Below, piece after piece: positions 1-9,762 of a stretch of 35,021 nt of DNA. Source of the DNA: Cryomorphaceae bacterium MED-G14 (lineage in GTDB: Bacteria > Bacteroidota > Bacteroidia > Flavobacteriales > Flavobacteriaceae); contig NTKN01000007.1 in assembly GCA_002457715.1 (NCBI GenBank), positions 1 through 35,021 on the forward strand, read 5' to 3'. The stretch's first letter is position 1; each line of letters opens with the position of its first letter. Made by a program: the position numbers and the translations under genes. The notes beneath the pieces were generated by a model. That model was not told the DNA's origin. It did no database searches and saw nothing but the letters and a program-made list of their open reading frames with translations.

Positions 1-2
1 TT

Positions 3-695
3 TTTAATGATGGTGAAGAATTTACTGAAATTGAAAATTCTTCAATGAGAAAAGCAATTGCAAAAAATTTAAGTAAATCTAAATTTTCTGCACCGCATTA
101 TTACTTGTCAGTTGAATTTAATATGGATAATGCAATCGCGTTTAGAGAACAATATAATTCGATGCCAAATACTAAAATTTCATTTAATGATATAATTATC
201 AAGGCATGTGCTATTGCTTTAAAATCTCACCCACAAGTTAATTCTCAGTGGTCCGATAATAAGATTAGATTGAATAATATTGTCAATATTGGTGTTGCTG
301 TTGGAATTGAAGACGGATTAGTAGTACCTGTTATTAAGAATGCTGATTTGGAATCGCTAAACAATATAAATACTACTGTTAGAGATTATGCTGTAAGAGC
401 TAAATCAAAAAAATTAAGACCTGATGAAATAGAGGGAAGTACTTTTACAATTTCTAATTTAGGTATGTTTGGTATTCAAGAATTTACTTCAATTATCAAT
501 CAACCAAATTCAGCTATTTTATCTGTTGGAGCTATAGTCAAAAAACCAATTGTTGTTAATGAAAAAGTTGTAGTAGGAAATACAATGAAATTAACATTAG
601 CTTGTGATCATAGATCAGTAGACGGAGTTACTGGCTCATTATTTTTACAAACTTTGAAAGGGTACATTGAAAACCCTGTCACAATTTTAGTTTAA
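3..695 (+). CDS. 2-oxoacid (pyruvate) dehydrogenase dihydrolipoamide acetyltransferase E2, C-terminal part (5' truncated by window edge)
   Basis: The frame is open from base 3 (FNDGEEFTEIENSSMRKAIAKNLSKSKF...), upstream of the listed ATG at 45. It has the E2 catalytic domain with the C-terminal motif LACDHRSVDGVTGSLFLQ (the HRxxDG active site). Confidence 0.93.
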   Translation, partial: FNDGEEFTEIENSSMRKAIAKNLSKSKFSAPHYYLSVEFNMDNAIAFREQYNSMPNTKISFNDIIIKACAIALKSHPQVNSQWSDNKIRLNNIVNIGVAVGIEDGLVVPVIKNADLESLNNINTTVRDYAVRAKSKKLRPDEIEGSTFTISNLGMFGIQEFTSIINQPNSAILSVGAIVKKPIVVNEKVVVGNTMKLTLACDHRSVDGVTGSLFLQTLKGYIENPVTILV

Positions 696-699
696 ATTA

Positions 700-1377
700 A
701 TGAAAACGGTTATAATTACAGGCACTAGTTCAGGGATCGGATTAGATCTGGTCAAGACGTTTGATTTGAACGGGTATTATGTGATTTCTCTTTCAAGAAA
801 TAATCTACCTATCACTACTTCGTATTCTGAAAATGTAAATCACATAAATTTTGATATTACTAATAATGATGATATTAATTCATTAATAAAACTACTTAAA
901 TCAAAATACACAAATATTGATATACTTATAAATAACGCAGGTAAACTAATAAGCAAACCGTTTAGTGATTTTTCTGATTCAGAATTTAAGTCGATTTATG
1001 ATGTAAATTTATTTGGAGTAGTTAACTTGATAAAGTCGTTATTACCATTTTTTCATGATAATAGTCACATTGTAAATATTAGTAGTGTAGGTGGTATTAA
1101 TGGAAGTTCAAAATTTCCGGGTTTGAGCTCATATTCCTCTAGTAAAGGTGCATTGAATATACTAACTGAAGTGCTGGCTATTGAGTTTAAAAATGGACCA
1201 TATATCAATTCTTTATGCTTAGGAGCAGTCCAAACGCCTATGCTGGAACTTGCCTTTCCAGACTATAAAGCATTAACTAAACCTGAGGATATGGCGAATT
1301 TTATATATAGTTTTTCAACTTCTAATCCAATTATGTTTAATGGAAAAATCATTCCCGTATCGATTTCGAATCCATGA
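700..1377 (+). CDS. SDR family short-chain dehydrogenase/reductase
   Basis: N-terminal TGTSSGIG nucleotide-binding motif, NNAG motif and YSSSK catalytic motif. Confidence 0.9.
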   Translation: MKTVIITGTSSGIGLDLVKTFDLNGYYVISLSRNNLPITTSYSENVNHINFDITNNDDINSLIKLLKSKYTNIDILINNAGKLISKPFSDFSDSEFKSIYDVNLFGVVNLIKSLLPFFHDNSHIVNISSVGGINGSSKFPGLSSYSSSKGALNILTEVLAIEFKNGPYINSLCLGAVQTPMLELAFPDYKALTKPEDMANFIYSFSTSNPIMFNGKIIPVSISNP

Positions 1378-1982
1378 TCTCAAATCTAGAAGAATTTTTA
1401 CCTGTTAATTCAATTAACTATGTAAGTTCATTAATTGAAAAAGAGAATATTCAGTTTAAAGTAGTAAAACAAAGGAGATCTAAGCATGGTGATTTTAAAA
1501 GAACAATAAATGGTGATTATATTATAACAATCAATAGATTTTATAATCAGTATCGTTTTATACTTACACTTATTCACGAATTAGCACATTATTTTGTGAC
1601 AATTAAATACTATAAGGCTAAACCACATGGTAAACTCTGGAAAAATAAATTTAAACAGCTTCTTAATCCTCTTTTAGACAAATCAGTTTTCCCAAATGAT
1701 TTATTAAAATGTTTATCAATACATATGAAAAACCCAAAATCAACTTTTTCTTATGATTTAGAACTATCTAAAGTTTTAGATAAATATGACAATTCAAGAC
1801 AAAAGTATTTTTATTTAGATCAAGTCAATGATGGGGAAATATTTTTTTATGGTGATGGAAATAAATTTCTAAAAATCAAAAAAAGAAGAAAAAGGTATCT
1901 TTGTGAAAATTTAATTAACAAAAAAAAATATCTTTTTTTGGGAAATGCAAAAATTAAAATAGATGAAAACAGTAGCAATTAG
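1374..1982 (+). CDS. SprT-like zinc metalloprotease-domain protein
   Basis: HELAHYF zinc-binding HExxH-type motif followed by KPHGKLWKNKF, typical of the SprT-like family. Overlaps the SDR stop by 4 bp (ATGA). Confidence 0.8.
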   Translation: MISNLEEFLPVNSINYVSSLIEKENIQFKVVKQRRSKHGDFKRTINGDYIITINRFYNQYRFILTLIHELAHYFVTIKYYKAKPHGKLWKNKFKQLLNPLLDKSVFPNDLLKCLSIHMKNPKSTFSYDLELSKVLDKYDNSRQKYFYLDQVNDGEIFFYGDGNKFLKIKKRRKRYLCENLINKKKYLFLGNAKIKIDENSSN

Positions 1983-2370
1983 TGGTTATTTTGATCCAAT
2001 TCATGTTGGACATTTAGAATATATAACGGAAGCAAGAAAGCTAGGAGACAAGTTGATTGTTATTGTAAATAATAATCAACAATGTGTTTTAAAAAAAGGT
2101 AAACCATTTATGGATGAAAAAGATAGAGTTCTAATTACCTCAAGCTTAAAAGATGTTGATGAAGTCTTTCTCTCTGTAGATCATGACAAAACAGTATGTA
2201 AATCACTCGAACTATTAAAGCCAGATATTTTCGCAAATGGTGGTGATAGAAAAAATTATGAAATTCCAGAATCTGCAATTTGTAAAAAGTATAATATTCA
2301 AATTATAGACGGATTGGGTGAAAAAATAAGAAGTTCTTCAGATCTTACTGGACTTAAAGAAATAAAGTAG
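1963..2370 (+). CDS. cytidylyltransferase/adenylyltransferase-like nucleotidyltransferase
   Basis: GYFDPIHVGHLEYI (HxGH motif) and C-terminal SSSDL (ISSS-like) motif; 135 aa. Confidence 0.82.
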   Translation: MKTVAISGYFDPIHVGHLEYITEARKLGDKLIVIVNNNQQCVLKKGKPFMDEKDRVLITSSLKDVDEVFLSVDHDKTVCKSLELLKPDIFANGGDRKNYEIPESAICKKYNIQIIDGLGEKIRSSSDLTGLKEIK

Positions 2371-3779
2371 TGGAAACAAAGTTTAATTTTAATGATAATT
2401 CAGAAGAAATTAAAAAAAATGCATCTGGATTATTTAATGCATTATTTCGTTTTACAAAAAAGGTATTCAATTTCAAAAATGATGTTGATAAAAACTTAGT
2501 TGTAAACTCAATAAAGAAGGATATTTCCATGATAGGAACAACTTCATGGATTCTTGTATGTTCTATTTTGATTGCATCAGTTGGGTTGAATGCTGATTCA
2601 ACAGCAGTTGTCATTGGAGCAATGCTAATTTCTCCTCTAATGGGACCAATTTTAGGTTTAGGTTTTTCGATTGCAACAAATGATCTTGACACTTTGAGAA
2701 ATTCCTCGATGAATTTTATAGCAATGGTGTCAATAAGTGTTTTAACTGCATTCATTTTCTTTTTAGTATTTCCTATTAAAGATGAGTCGTCAGAGCTTTT
2801 AACAAGAACTGAATTTGATATTAGAGATGTCTTGATTGCTTTCTTTGGAGGACTGGCACTAATTATAGCCAAAACAAAAAAAGAAAATATTAGTACAGCA
2901 ATTTTTGGAGTTGCTATTGCAACAGCTCTAATGCCTCCTTTATGTACAGCAGGATTTTATCTTGCCATATATGATTTTACAAGTGCTGGAAAAGCAATGT
3001 ACCTTTTTACTATAAATTCAATGTACATTATTGTTGCAACTTATTTAGTTTTAAAGGTCTTAAAATTTCCATTATTAAATTATACAAATTCATCAAATAG
3101 AAAATTAGTAAGTCAAATACTGACTTTAGTATCACTTATTGTAATGATTTTACCATTATTAACTTTTTTAAACACTGTTAAAAAAGCTAGTTTCGAAAAA
3201 CAAGCTGAATCATTTTTAATTGATGAATTAGTCGGTTTAGAGAATTATAAATATTTAATTGAAAGTGCTGAGAGTAATTATGAAAATCAAGAAATAGTAT
3301 TAAATAATTATGGTCAGAAACCAATATCTGGGGAGCTAATTTCTATACTAAAAAGTAAACTTAAAAATTATAAATCGTTAGAGAATTCGACTTTAGTTTT
3401 TAATCAGCTGGAACTAGATAAAAATTCAAACTCTTTTATTAAAGAACTTAGATTGAGAGATTCAATTGAATTAGTTGAAAAGAATTTGCAATTAGTTGAA
3501 CTTTCAAAAGAAATTGAAGAATTGAAAGAGTTGAGTCGTGAAAAATTGATTTTTAATGAAATTGCAAGAGAAGCTAGTTTAATTTATCCAGATTTAAAAC
3601 AATTTGAAATATCTGAAAAAATTAGAACTGATTTTAACTCGACAAAAAAAATTTTAGTTGTTAGTGTGATTTGGGATTCTATTTTATCAAAAAATGAAAC
3701 TGAGAAACTTAATTTAAGTATTAGAAGATGGTTGGAGTTTCAAATTGATAGTGAAAACTTTATTATCGAGAATAATTAA
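2370..3779 (+). CDS. DUF389 domain-containing membrane protein (GTG start)
   Basis: GADSTAVVIGAMLISPLMGPILGLGFSIA and ATALMPPLCTAG motifs characteristic of DUF389/TIGR00341-like proteins. Multiple hydrophobic helices followed by a charged C-terminal domain. The GTG start overlaps the previous TAG by 1 nt. Confidence 0.85.
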   Translation: METKFNFNDNSEEIKKNASGLFNALFRFTKKVFNFKNDVDKNLVVNSIKKDISMIGTTSWILVCSILIASVGLNADSTAVVIGAMLISPLMGPILGLGFSIATNDLDTLRNSSMNFIAMVSISVLTAFIFFLVFPIKDESSELLTRTEFDIRDVLIAFFGGLALIIAKTKKENISTAIFGVAIATALMPPLCTAGFYLAIYDFTSAGKAMYLFTINSMYIIVATYLVLKVLKFPLLNYTNSSNRKLVSQILTLVSLIVMILPLLTFLNTVKKASFEKQAESFLIDELVGLENYKYLIESAESNYENQEIVLNNYGQKPISGELISILKSKLKNYKSLENSTLVFNQLELDKNSNSFIKELRLRDSIELVEKNLQLVELSKEIEELKELSREKLIFNEIAREASLIYPDLKQFEISEKIRTDFNSTKKILVVSVIWDSILSKNETEKLNLSIRRWLEFQIDSENFIIENN

Positions 3780-3781
3780 AT

Positions 3782-4525
3782 TTATTTTAACTTTTTTACT
3801 AATTCTGAAGAATATACAAAGTCATCAACCTCTTCATTTCCAGAATTTAGAATCTCTTTATTTGTTCCTTGCCAGATTTTTACACCATCCTTTAGAAAAA
3901 CTATATTTTCACCAATTTCAATAACAGAATTCATGTCATGAGAGTTAATCACGGTGGTTATTTGGTATTCAGCAGTTATTTCATGAATTAATTTATCAAT
4001 TACAATAGCTGTTTTTGGATCAAGACCTGAGTTTGGTTCATCACAAAAAAGATATTTTGGGTTCATAACTACAGCCCTAGCTATTGCAACTCTTTTTTGC
4101 ATACCACCTGAAAGTTCAGATGGTAATTTATTTAATGCTTCCTCCAAGTTCACTCTTTTTATAAATTTTAATGCTCTTTCATTTTTTTCTTCACTATCAA
4201 TATCAGTTAACATATCAAGTGGAAATCTTACATTTTGTAAAACATTTAATGAGTCAAATAAGGCACTTCCTTGAAATACCATACCCATATCTCTTCTTAA
4301 ATTCAACTTCTCAAAATCGTTCATTTTTAATGAAGATCTTCCATCATATTTGATTTCGCCTGAGTCAATATTATACAACCCCAATAGACATTTCAAAAAA
4401 ACTGTTTTACCAGATCCACTTTGACCAATAATTAAATTTGTTTTTCCTTTTTCAAAATGAGAGTTTATGTCAAACAAAACTTTATTGTTTTCAAATTTTT
4501 TTGATATTGATTTAACTTCTATCAT
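3782..4525 (-). CDS. ABC transporter ATP-binding protein, MlaF-like (phospholipid/organic solvent transport type)
   Basis: Walker A GQSGSGKT, signature LSGGMQKR and Walker B LFCDEPNSGLDP. The adjacent MlaE-like permease overlaps by 1 bp. Confidence 0.88.
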   Translation of the reverse strand: MIEVKSISKKFENNKVLFDINSHFEKGKTNLIIGQSGSGKTVFLKCLLGLYNIDSGEIKYDGRSSLKMNDFEKLNLRRDMGMVFQGSALFDSLNVLQNVRFPLDMLTDIDSEEKNERALKFIKRVNLEEALNKLPSELSGGMQKRVAIARAVVMNPKYLFCDEPNSGLDPKTAIVIDKLIHEITAEYQITTVINSHDMNSVIEIGENIVFLKDGVKIWQGTNKEILNSGNEEVDDFVYSSELVKKLK

Positions 4526-5259
4526 TATGCGAGCAGTAGTTGTGTAATTATATAATTTAATAATATAATGATAATTGAGGTCCAGTAAAATGACTGAGTG
4601 CTAGCTTTGCCTACATCCAAGGCACCACCTTTCATATAATATCCATGAAATGCAGGAACTGTCGCTAGTACAAATGAGAAGATAAGTGTTTTTACATATG
4701 AGTAAGTTACATGATATCCATCAAAATCGGTTTGAATTCCTTGGATGTAAGCTTCACTTGGAACTCCTGTTAAAGTCATTGCTAATAATCCACCAATTAT
4801 ACCTAAAAACATGGATACTGTAATAACAAAAGGGTATAATAACATTGCTATTATTTTTGGAAAAACTAAATAATTCAATGAGTTAATACCCATTACTTCT
4901 AAAGCATCAATTTGTTCAGTTACTCTCATTGTTCCAATGCTTGAAGTTATATATGATCCAACCTTGCCAGCCATAATGATCGACATAAAAGTTGGAGCAA
5001 ATTCTAAAATAACAGATTGTCTTGTAGCAAAACCTATAAGTGTTTTAGAAAGTAAAGGACTTTCAAGGTTTAATGCCATTTGAATAGCAACAACTCCACC
5101 AATAAAAAAAGAAAGAATTGAAATAATTGGAATAGAATCCAAAACTAAATCATTTATTTCTTTAAATATTTGCTTGTAAAGTATAGATTTTTTGCATGAT
5201 TTAGAAAATGATATCCTTATCATAAGAAAATATTTTCCAATGTCATAAAGATAATTCAT
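4525..5259 (-). CDS. ABC transporter permease, MlaE family
   Basis: MlaE/DUF140 motifs: FFIGGVVAIQMALNLESPL, GKVGSYITSSIGTMRVTEQIDALEVMGINSLNYLVFPKI. Confidence 0.9.
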   Translation of the reverse strand: MNYLYDIGKYFLMIRISFSKSCKKSILYKQIFKEINDLVLDSIPIISILSFFIGGVVAIQMALNLESPLLSKTLIGFATRQSVILEFAPTFMSIIMAGKVGSYITSSIGTMRVTEQIDALEVMGINSLNYLVFPKIIAMLLYPFVITVSMFLGIIGGLLAMTLTGVPSEAYIQGIQTDFDGYHVTYSYVKTLIFSFVLATVPAFHGYYMKGGALDVGKASTQSFYWTSIIIILLNYIITQLLLA

Positions 5260-5261
5260 GA

Positions 5262-6320
5262 TTAAACCTGATATGTAATTGCGTTAACATTCATTCCTGC
5301 ACCAACACTAGCAAATAAAATTATATCACCCTTTTCTAAATGATGTCCTTTAAATTTTTCATTTAAAACAATATCATATAAAGTTGGCACAGTAGCAACT
5401 GAAGAATTTCCTAAAACATCAACACTTATTGGCATAATATTCTGAGGCACTTCCATTTCAAATAATTTATAAAAGTATTTTATAACAGCTTCATCTAGTT
5501 TCTCATTTGCTTGGTGTAAAAAAATTTTTTTTATCTCATGAATTTTTTTCCCACTATCTTCCAAACATTCTTTTAATGCATTTGGTATTGTAGAAATAGC
5601 AAATTCATACACCTTTCTACCGTTCATTTTTATATGTTTAACATTAGATTTTGATTCAGGATTATAAGACCTGTCAGCAAAAAGATACAGGGCTTCTTTT
5701 CCTGCGTATGTAACAGTTTTGTGTGATAAAATACCACCATTTTCTGTACTTTTTTCTATTATTGATGCTCCAGCTCCATCAGCAAAAATCATTGAATCTC
5801 TATCGTTTGAATCAACTGTTCTTGAAAGAGTATCAGCACCAATGACTAAGCATTTTTTTGCCATACCAGATTTAATATATGCGCATGATTGAATTACACC
5901 TTCAACCCATCCTGGGCAGCCAAAAATTAAATCATATGCTACACAATTTGGATTTTCAATACCCAACTTATGCTTAACAAGTGATGCTACAGATGGAAGT
6001 GCAATATAATTATTGGAATTAGCTTCAATTTCACCAAAATTGTGTGCAACAATAATATAATCTAATGTTTCCTTATCAATATTTGCTGATTTAATAGAAT
6101 TTTCTGCAGCGAATGTAGCTAAGTCAGAAGTGTTATGATTTTCATCAGCATATCTTCTTTCAATAATTCCCGTAATAGCTTGAAATTTATCAATAATATC
6201 TTGATTTGAATTGGCATAAGAATTTCCGTCCTTATCAAAAAAATTCTTGTTTAAGAATTCATTATTCTTAATTATGTTTTTTGGAATGTGGGAACCTGTC
6301 CCAGTGATTTTAATGGACAT
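5262..6320 (-). CDS. 3-oxoacyl-ACP synthase III family protein (FabH-like)
   Basis: Thiolase-like fold with intact candidate triad: Cys in FGCPGWVEG, His in FLHQANEKL, Asn in VLGNSSVATVP. Confidence 0.87.
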   Translation of the reverse strand: MSIKITGTGSHIPKNIIKNNEFLNKNFFDKDGNSYANSNQDIIDKFQAITGIIERRYADENHNTSDLATFAAENSIKSANIDKETLDYIIVAHNFGEIEANSNNYIALPSVASLVKHKLGIENPNCVAYDLIFGCPGWVEGVIQSCAYIKSGMAKKCLVIGADTLSRTVDSNDRDSMIFADGAGASIIEKSTENGGILSHKTVTYAGKEALYLFADRSYNPESKSNVKHIKMNGRKVYEFAISTIPNALKECLEDSGKKIHEIKKIFLHQANEKLDEAVIKYFYKLFEMEVPQNIMPISVDVLGNSSVATVPTLYDIVLNEKFKGHHLEKGDIILFASVGAGMNVNAITYQV

Positions 6321-6349
6321 AAATAAATTTTAGTAAAAGTATGAATTAA

Positions 6350-9187
6350 TTAGCTTTCAATATAATTTTCAATTGGGGAACAAGTACAAATTAAATTTCT
6401 ATCTCCGAAAGCTTCATCAATTCTTGTTACTGAAGGCCAAAATTTGTTTTCTCTTACATAATCCAAAGGGTAGGCAGCATATTCTCTAGTGTAGCTTTTT
6501 TTCCAATCATTTGATGTAATCATTTCAATGGTGTGAGGAGAATTTAATAAAACATTTTCGTCATCATCTTTTGACAAAGAAAAAATTTCTGCTTTTATTG
6601 AAATCAAAGCATCACAAAATCTATCAATTTCTGCAAGATTTTCACTTTCAGTTGGTTCAATCATCATAGTTCCTGGAACTGGAAATGAAACAGTAGGAGC
6701 ATGAAACCCATAGTCAATTAATCTCTTTGCAATGTCCATTACCCCAATATTGTGAGTTTCCTTAAACTCTCTACAATCAATTATTAGTTCATGAGCAGAA
6801 GTTCCATTTTCACCCTGATAGAGAATCTTATAATCTTTTTCAATTCTTTTTTTTATGTAATTAGCATTTAAAATCGAAATTTCTGTAGCTCTTTTTAATC
6901 CGTGTGGCCCCATCATACATATATATCCATATGAAATTAAACAAGCCATCGCTGATCCCCAAGGAGCTGAGGAAATAGCTTTAATAGAGTAGTCATTATT
7001 TTCAGATCTATCAACATTTGGTAAAAAATTTGATAAATGTTTTGCGACACAAACAGGCCCAACTCCAGGACCTCCTCCTCCGTGAGGAATTGCAAAGGTT
7101 TTATGCAGATTCAGATGACAAACATCAGCACCAATTAAAAATGGGTTTGTCAAGCCAACTTGAGCATTCATATTAGCACCATCCATGTAAACCTGACCTC
7201 CGTTGTCATGAATAATGTTAGTAATTCTTTTAATTGATGATTCAAATACGCCATGAGTTGATGGATAAGTTATCATCAATGCAGCTAGATTATCAGAGTT
7301 ATCTTCAGCCTTTTGTTTTAATTCTTCTTCATTTATATTTCCATACTTATCAGTTCCAACAACTACGACTTTCATCCCAGCCATGATTGCTGAGGCTGGA
7401 TTTGTTCCGTGAGCAGAGGAGGGAATCAAACAAATATTTCTATTTTCTTGTTTCATACTTTTGAAATACGCCCTAATTAACATGAGTCCTGTATACTCTC
7501 CTTGAGCTCCAGAGTTTGGCTGTAAAGTAGTAGCATTAAAACCCGTTATCTCGTTTAATTGCTTTTCTAATTTTAAAAGTATCTCAGTATACCCGTTAAC
7601 TTGATTATTAGGTGCAAAAGGGTGAATATTATTCCATTTTTTCCAACTAAGTGGAAGCATTTCAGCGGCAGCATTTAACTTCATGGTACAAGAACCTAAT
7701 GAAATCATTGAGTGATTTAGAGATAAATCTTTTCTCTCAAGACTTTTTATATATCTCATCATTGATGTTTCTGAGTGATGAGTGTTGAAAATTTTATCAG
7801 TTAAAAAGGATGATTTTCTTTTAAACTTCAACAAAGAAGAATTTATATTTAAAGATGAATCAAATTCAATATTTTGATCGTGTGCTTTTGAAAATATTTC
7901 AAAGATTAACTTGATGTCATCTAATTCAGTAGCTTCATTTATAGATATTGAAATTTCACTGTTACTTACGTAGTTGAAATTTAATTTATTTTCAGTAGCT
8001 AATTTTTTCACTTTTTTACTATCAGCATTTACATGTAATGTATCAAAGAATTGATTGTTCAAAGGATTTAATCCAATATTTTTTAAGTTGTTATTTAAAA
8101 TATTTGCCAAATCATTAATTTTTTTTGCAATAGACTTAATTCCTTTTGGTCCATGATAAACAGCGTACATTCCAGCCATAACTGCCAATAAAACTTGCGC
8201 CGTACATATGTTTGAAGTTGCTCTTTCTCTCTTAATATGTTGTTCTCTGGTTTGTAAAGCCATTCTCAAGGCTCTGTTACCTAATCTATCCTTTGAAACT
8301 CCAATAATCCTTCCTGGTATATGTCTCTTATAAGATGTTTTTGTTGCAAAATAACCAGCATGAGGACCACCAAATCCTAATGGAATTCCGAATCTCTGAG
8401 AAGTGCCAACAACAACTTCACAGTTTGACGATGCAGGTTCTTCAAGAACTGCTAAAGAAAGAAGGTCAGCACCAACTATTAATTTTACATCATTATTTTG
8501 AAGTTTATTGGAAATTGTTTTTAAATCATTGATTTTTCCATGCTTTCCAGTTAGTTGAACGTAACATCCAAAAAAACTATCATCAATTTTAACTTTTTCA
8601 ATATCCTCAATAATCACTTTAATTCCCAGTGGTTCAGCTCTTGTTTCAATTACATCAATTGTTTGCTGAAAAGTATCTTTAGAAACAATAAAATTTCTAC
8701 AATTATTTTTTACTTTTTCTCTTGTTCTATTAGCAAAAATCATTGTTACAGCCTCAGCCGCTGCAGTCCCCTCATCCAGTAGTGAAGCATTTGCCATTTC
8801 CATACCTGTTAAATCACAAATTACAGTTTGGTAATTTAACAAAGCCTCTAATCTTCCCTGAGCTATTTCAGCTTGATATGGTGTATATGCGGTATACCAC
8901 CCTGGATTTTCTAAAATATTTCTTTGGATTACTGGAGGAAGTACAGATTCATTGTAGCCTAATCCGATAAAATTTTTAAAATGTTTATTCTTTTGGGATT
9001 GTTTAAAAATATGCTCAAGAAACTGGGATTCACTCATTTCTTTTTCAAGATCAAGAGCTTTATTAGTTCTAATGTTCTCAGGAATGGTTTTATTGATAAG
9101 TTCGTTTAAATTCTTAAATCCAAGAAATTCTAGCATGTATTTTTCATCATCACTAGATATTCCAATATGTCTTTGTGAAAATTTCAT
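6350..9187 (-). CDS. gcvP: glycine dehydrogenase (aminomethyl-transferring), single-chain P-protein
   Basis: 945 aa. N-terminal RHIGISSDDEKYMLEFLG; PLP region NLHKTFAIPHGGGGPGVGPV; full-length fused N and C domains. Confidence 0.97.
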   Translation of the reverse strand: MKFSQRHIGISSDDEKYMLEFLGFKNLNELINKTIPENIRTNKALDLEKEMSESQFLEHIFKQSQKNKHFKNFIGLGYNESVLPPVIQRNILENPGWYTAYTPYQAEIAQGRLEALLNYQTVICDLTGMEMANASLLDEGTAAAEAVTMIFANRTREKVKNNCRNFIVSKDTFQQTIDVIETRAEPLGIKVIIEDIEKVKIDDSFFGCYVQLTGKHGKINDLKTISNKLQNNDVKLIVGADLLSLAVLEEPASSNCEVVVGTSQRFGIPLGFGGPHAGYFATKTSYKRHIPGRIIGVSKDRLGNRALRMALQTREQHIKRERATSNICTAQVLLAVMAGMYAVYHGPKGIKSIAKKINDLANILNNNLKNIGLNPLNNQFFDTLHVNADSKKVKKLATENKLNFNYVSNSEISISINEATELDDIKLIFEIFSKAHDQNIEFDSSLNINSSLLKFKRKSSFLTDKIFNTHHSETSMMRYIKSLERKDLSLNHSMISLGSCTMKLNAAAEMLPLSWKKWNNIHPFAPNNQVNGYTEILLKLEKQLNEITGFNATTLQPNSGAQGEYTGLMLIRAYFKSMKQENRNICLIPSSAHGTNPASAIMAGMKVVVVGTDKYGNINEEELKQKAEDNSDNLAALMITYPSTHGVFESSIKRITNIIHDNGGQVYMDGANMNAQVGLTNPFLIGADVCHLNLHKTFAIPHGGGGPGVGPVCVAKHLSNFLPNVDRSENNDYSIKAISSAPWGSAMACLISYGYICMMGPHGLKRATEISILNANYIKKRIEKDYKILYQGENGTSAHELIIDCREFKETHNIGVMDIAKRLIDYGFHAPTVSFPVPGTMMIEPTESENLAEIDRFCDALISIKAEIFSLSKDDDENVLLNSPHTIEMITSNDWKKSYTREYAAYPLDYVRENKFWPSVTRIDEAFGDRNLICTCSPIENYIES

Positions 9188-9281
9188 ATTAAGGAGTTAA
9201 AATTATTGATAAACTTCTAGTTTGGCAAAATAAAAAATCACCGATTTAAAAAAGTTTTTAACTTGTTTATTGACAATTAAA

Positions 9282-9761
9282 TTATTCTTTTAAAGTTGAA
9301 TTATTGACTTTAATTTCAAGTTGTTTTTTGTACTCAATAATTTTATCTAAAATGTTTGAGTCTGATGATCCAATTATTTCAACAGCTAAAATTCCAGCAT
9401 TCTTAGCTCCATCAAGTGCAACAGTAGCAACAGGAACACCACCTGGCATTTGTAGAATAGATAATATTGAATCCCAACCATCAATAGAATTTCTTGATTT
9501 TACAGGAACTCCTATTACTGGAAGAGGTGAATTTGAAGCAACCATTCCAGGGAGATGAGCTGCTCCTCCAGCACCAGCAATAATTACATTAATGCCACGT
9601 TTATGGGCATTTTTACTATAATCCATCATCTTTTCAGGCGTCCTGTGAGCAGAAACAATTTCAATTTCATAGTGTATATTGAATTCCTTTAAAATATCTT
9701 CAGCTTCCTTCATCACAGGATAATCTGATTTACTTCCCATTATGATTCCAACCTTTGCCAT
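9282..9761 (-). CDS. purE: 5-(carboxyamino)imidazole ribonucleotide mutase
   Basis: GIIMGSKSDYPVMKEA, VSAHRTPEKM and AGAGGAAHLPGMVAS motifs. Confidence 0.97.
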   Translation of the reverse strand: MAKVGIIMGSKSDYPVMKEAEDILKEFNIHYEIEIVSAHRTPEKMMDYSKNAHKRGINVIIAGAGGAAHLPGMVASNSPLPVIGVPVKSRNSIDGWDSILSILQMPGGVPVATVALDGAKNAGILAVEIIGSSDSNILDKIIEYKKQLEIKVNNSTLKE

Positions 9762-9762
9762 A

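Noticed and set aside
2354-2872. 172-aa - strand ORF
   Set aside because: Lies antisense to the well-supported DUF389 gene; no recognisable domain and low-complexity I/F/S/K composition.
8335-8970. + strand ORFs of 65-75 aa inside gcvP
   Set aside because: Antisense to a full-length conserved gcvP; no domain signature.
9226-9233. Possible - strand promoter TTATTTTG upstream of gcvP
   Set aside because: One mismatch to TAnnTTTG and no -33 box at 19 bp; too weak to list in such an AT-rich gap.
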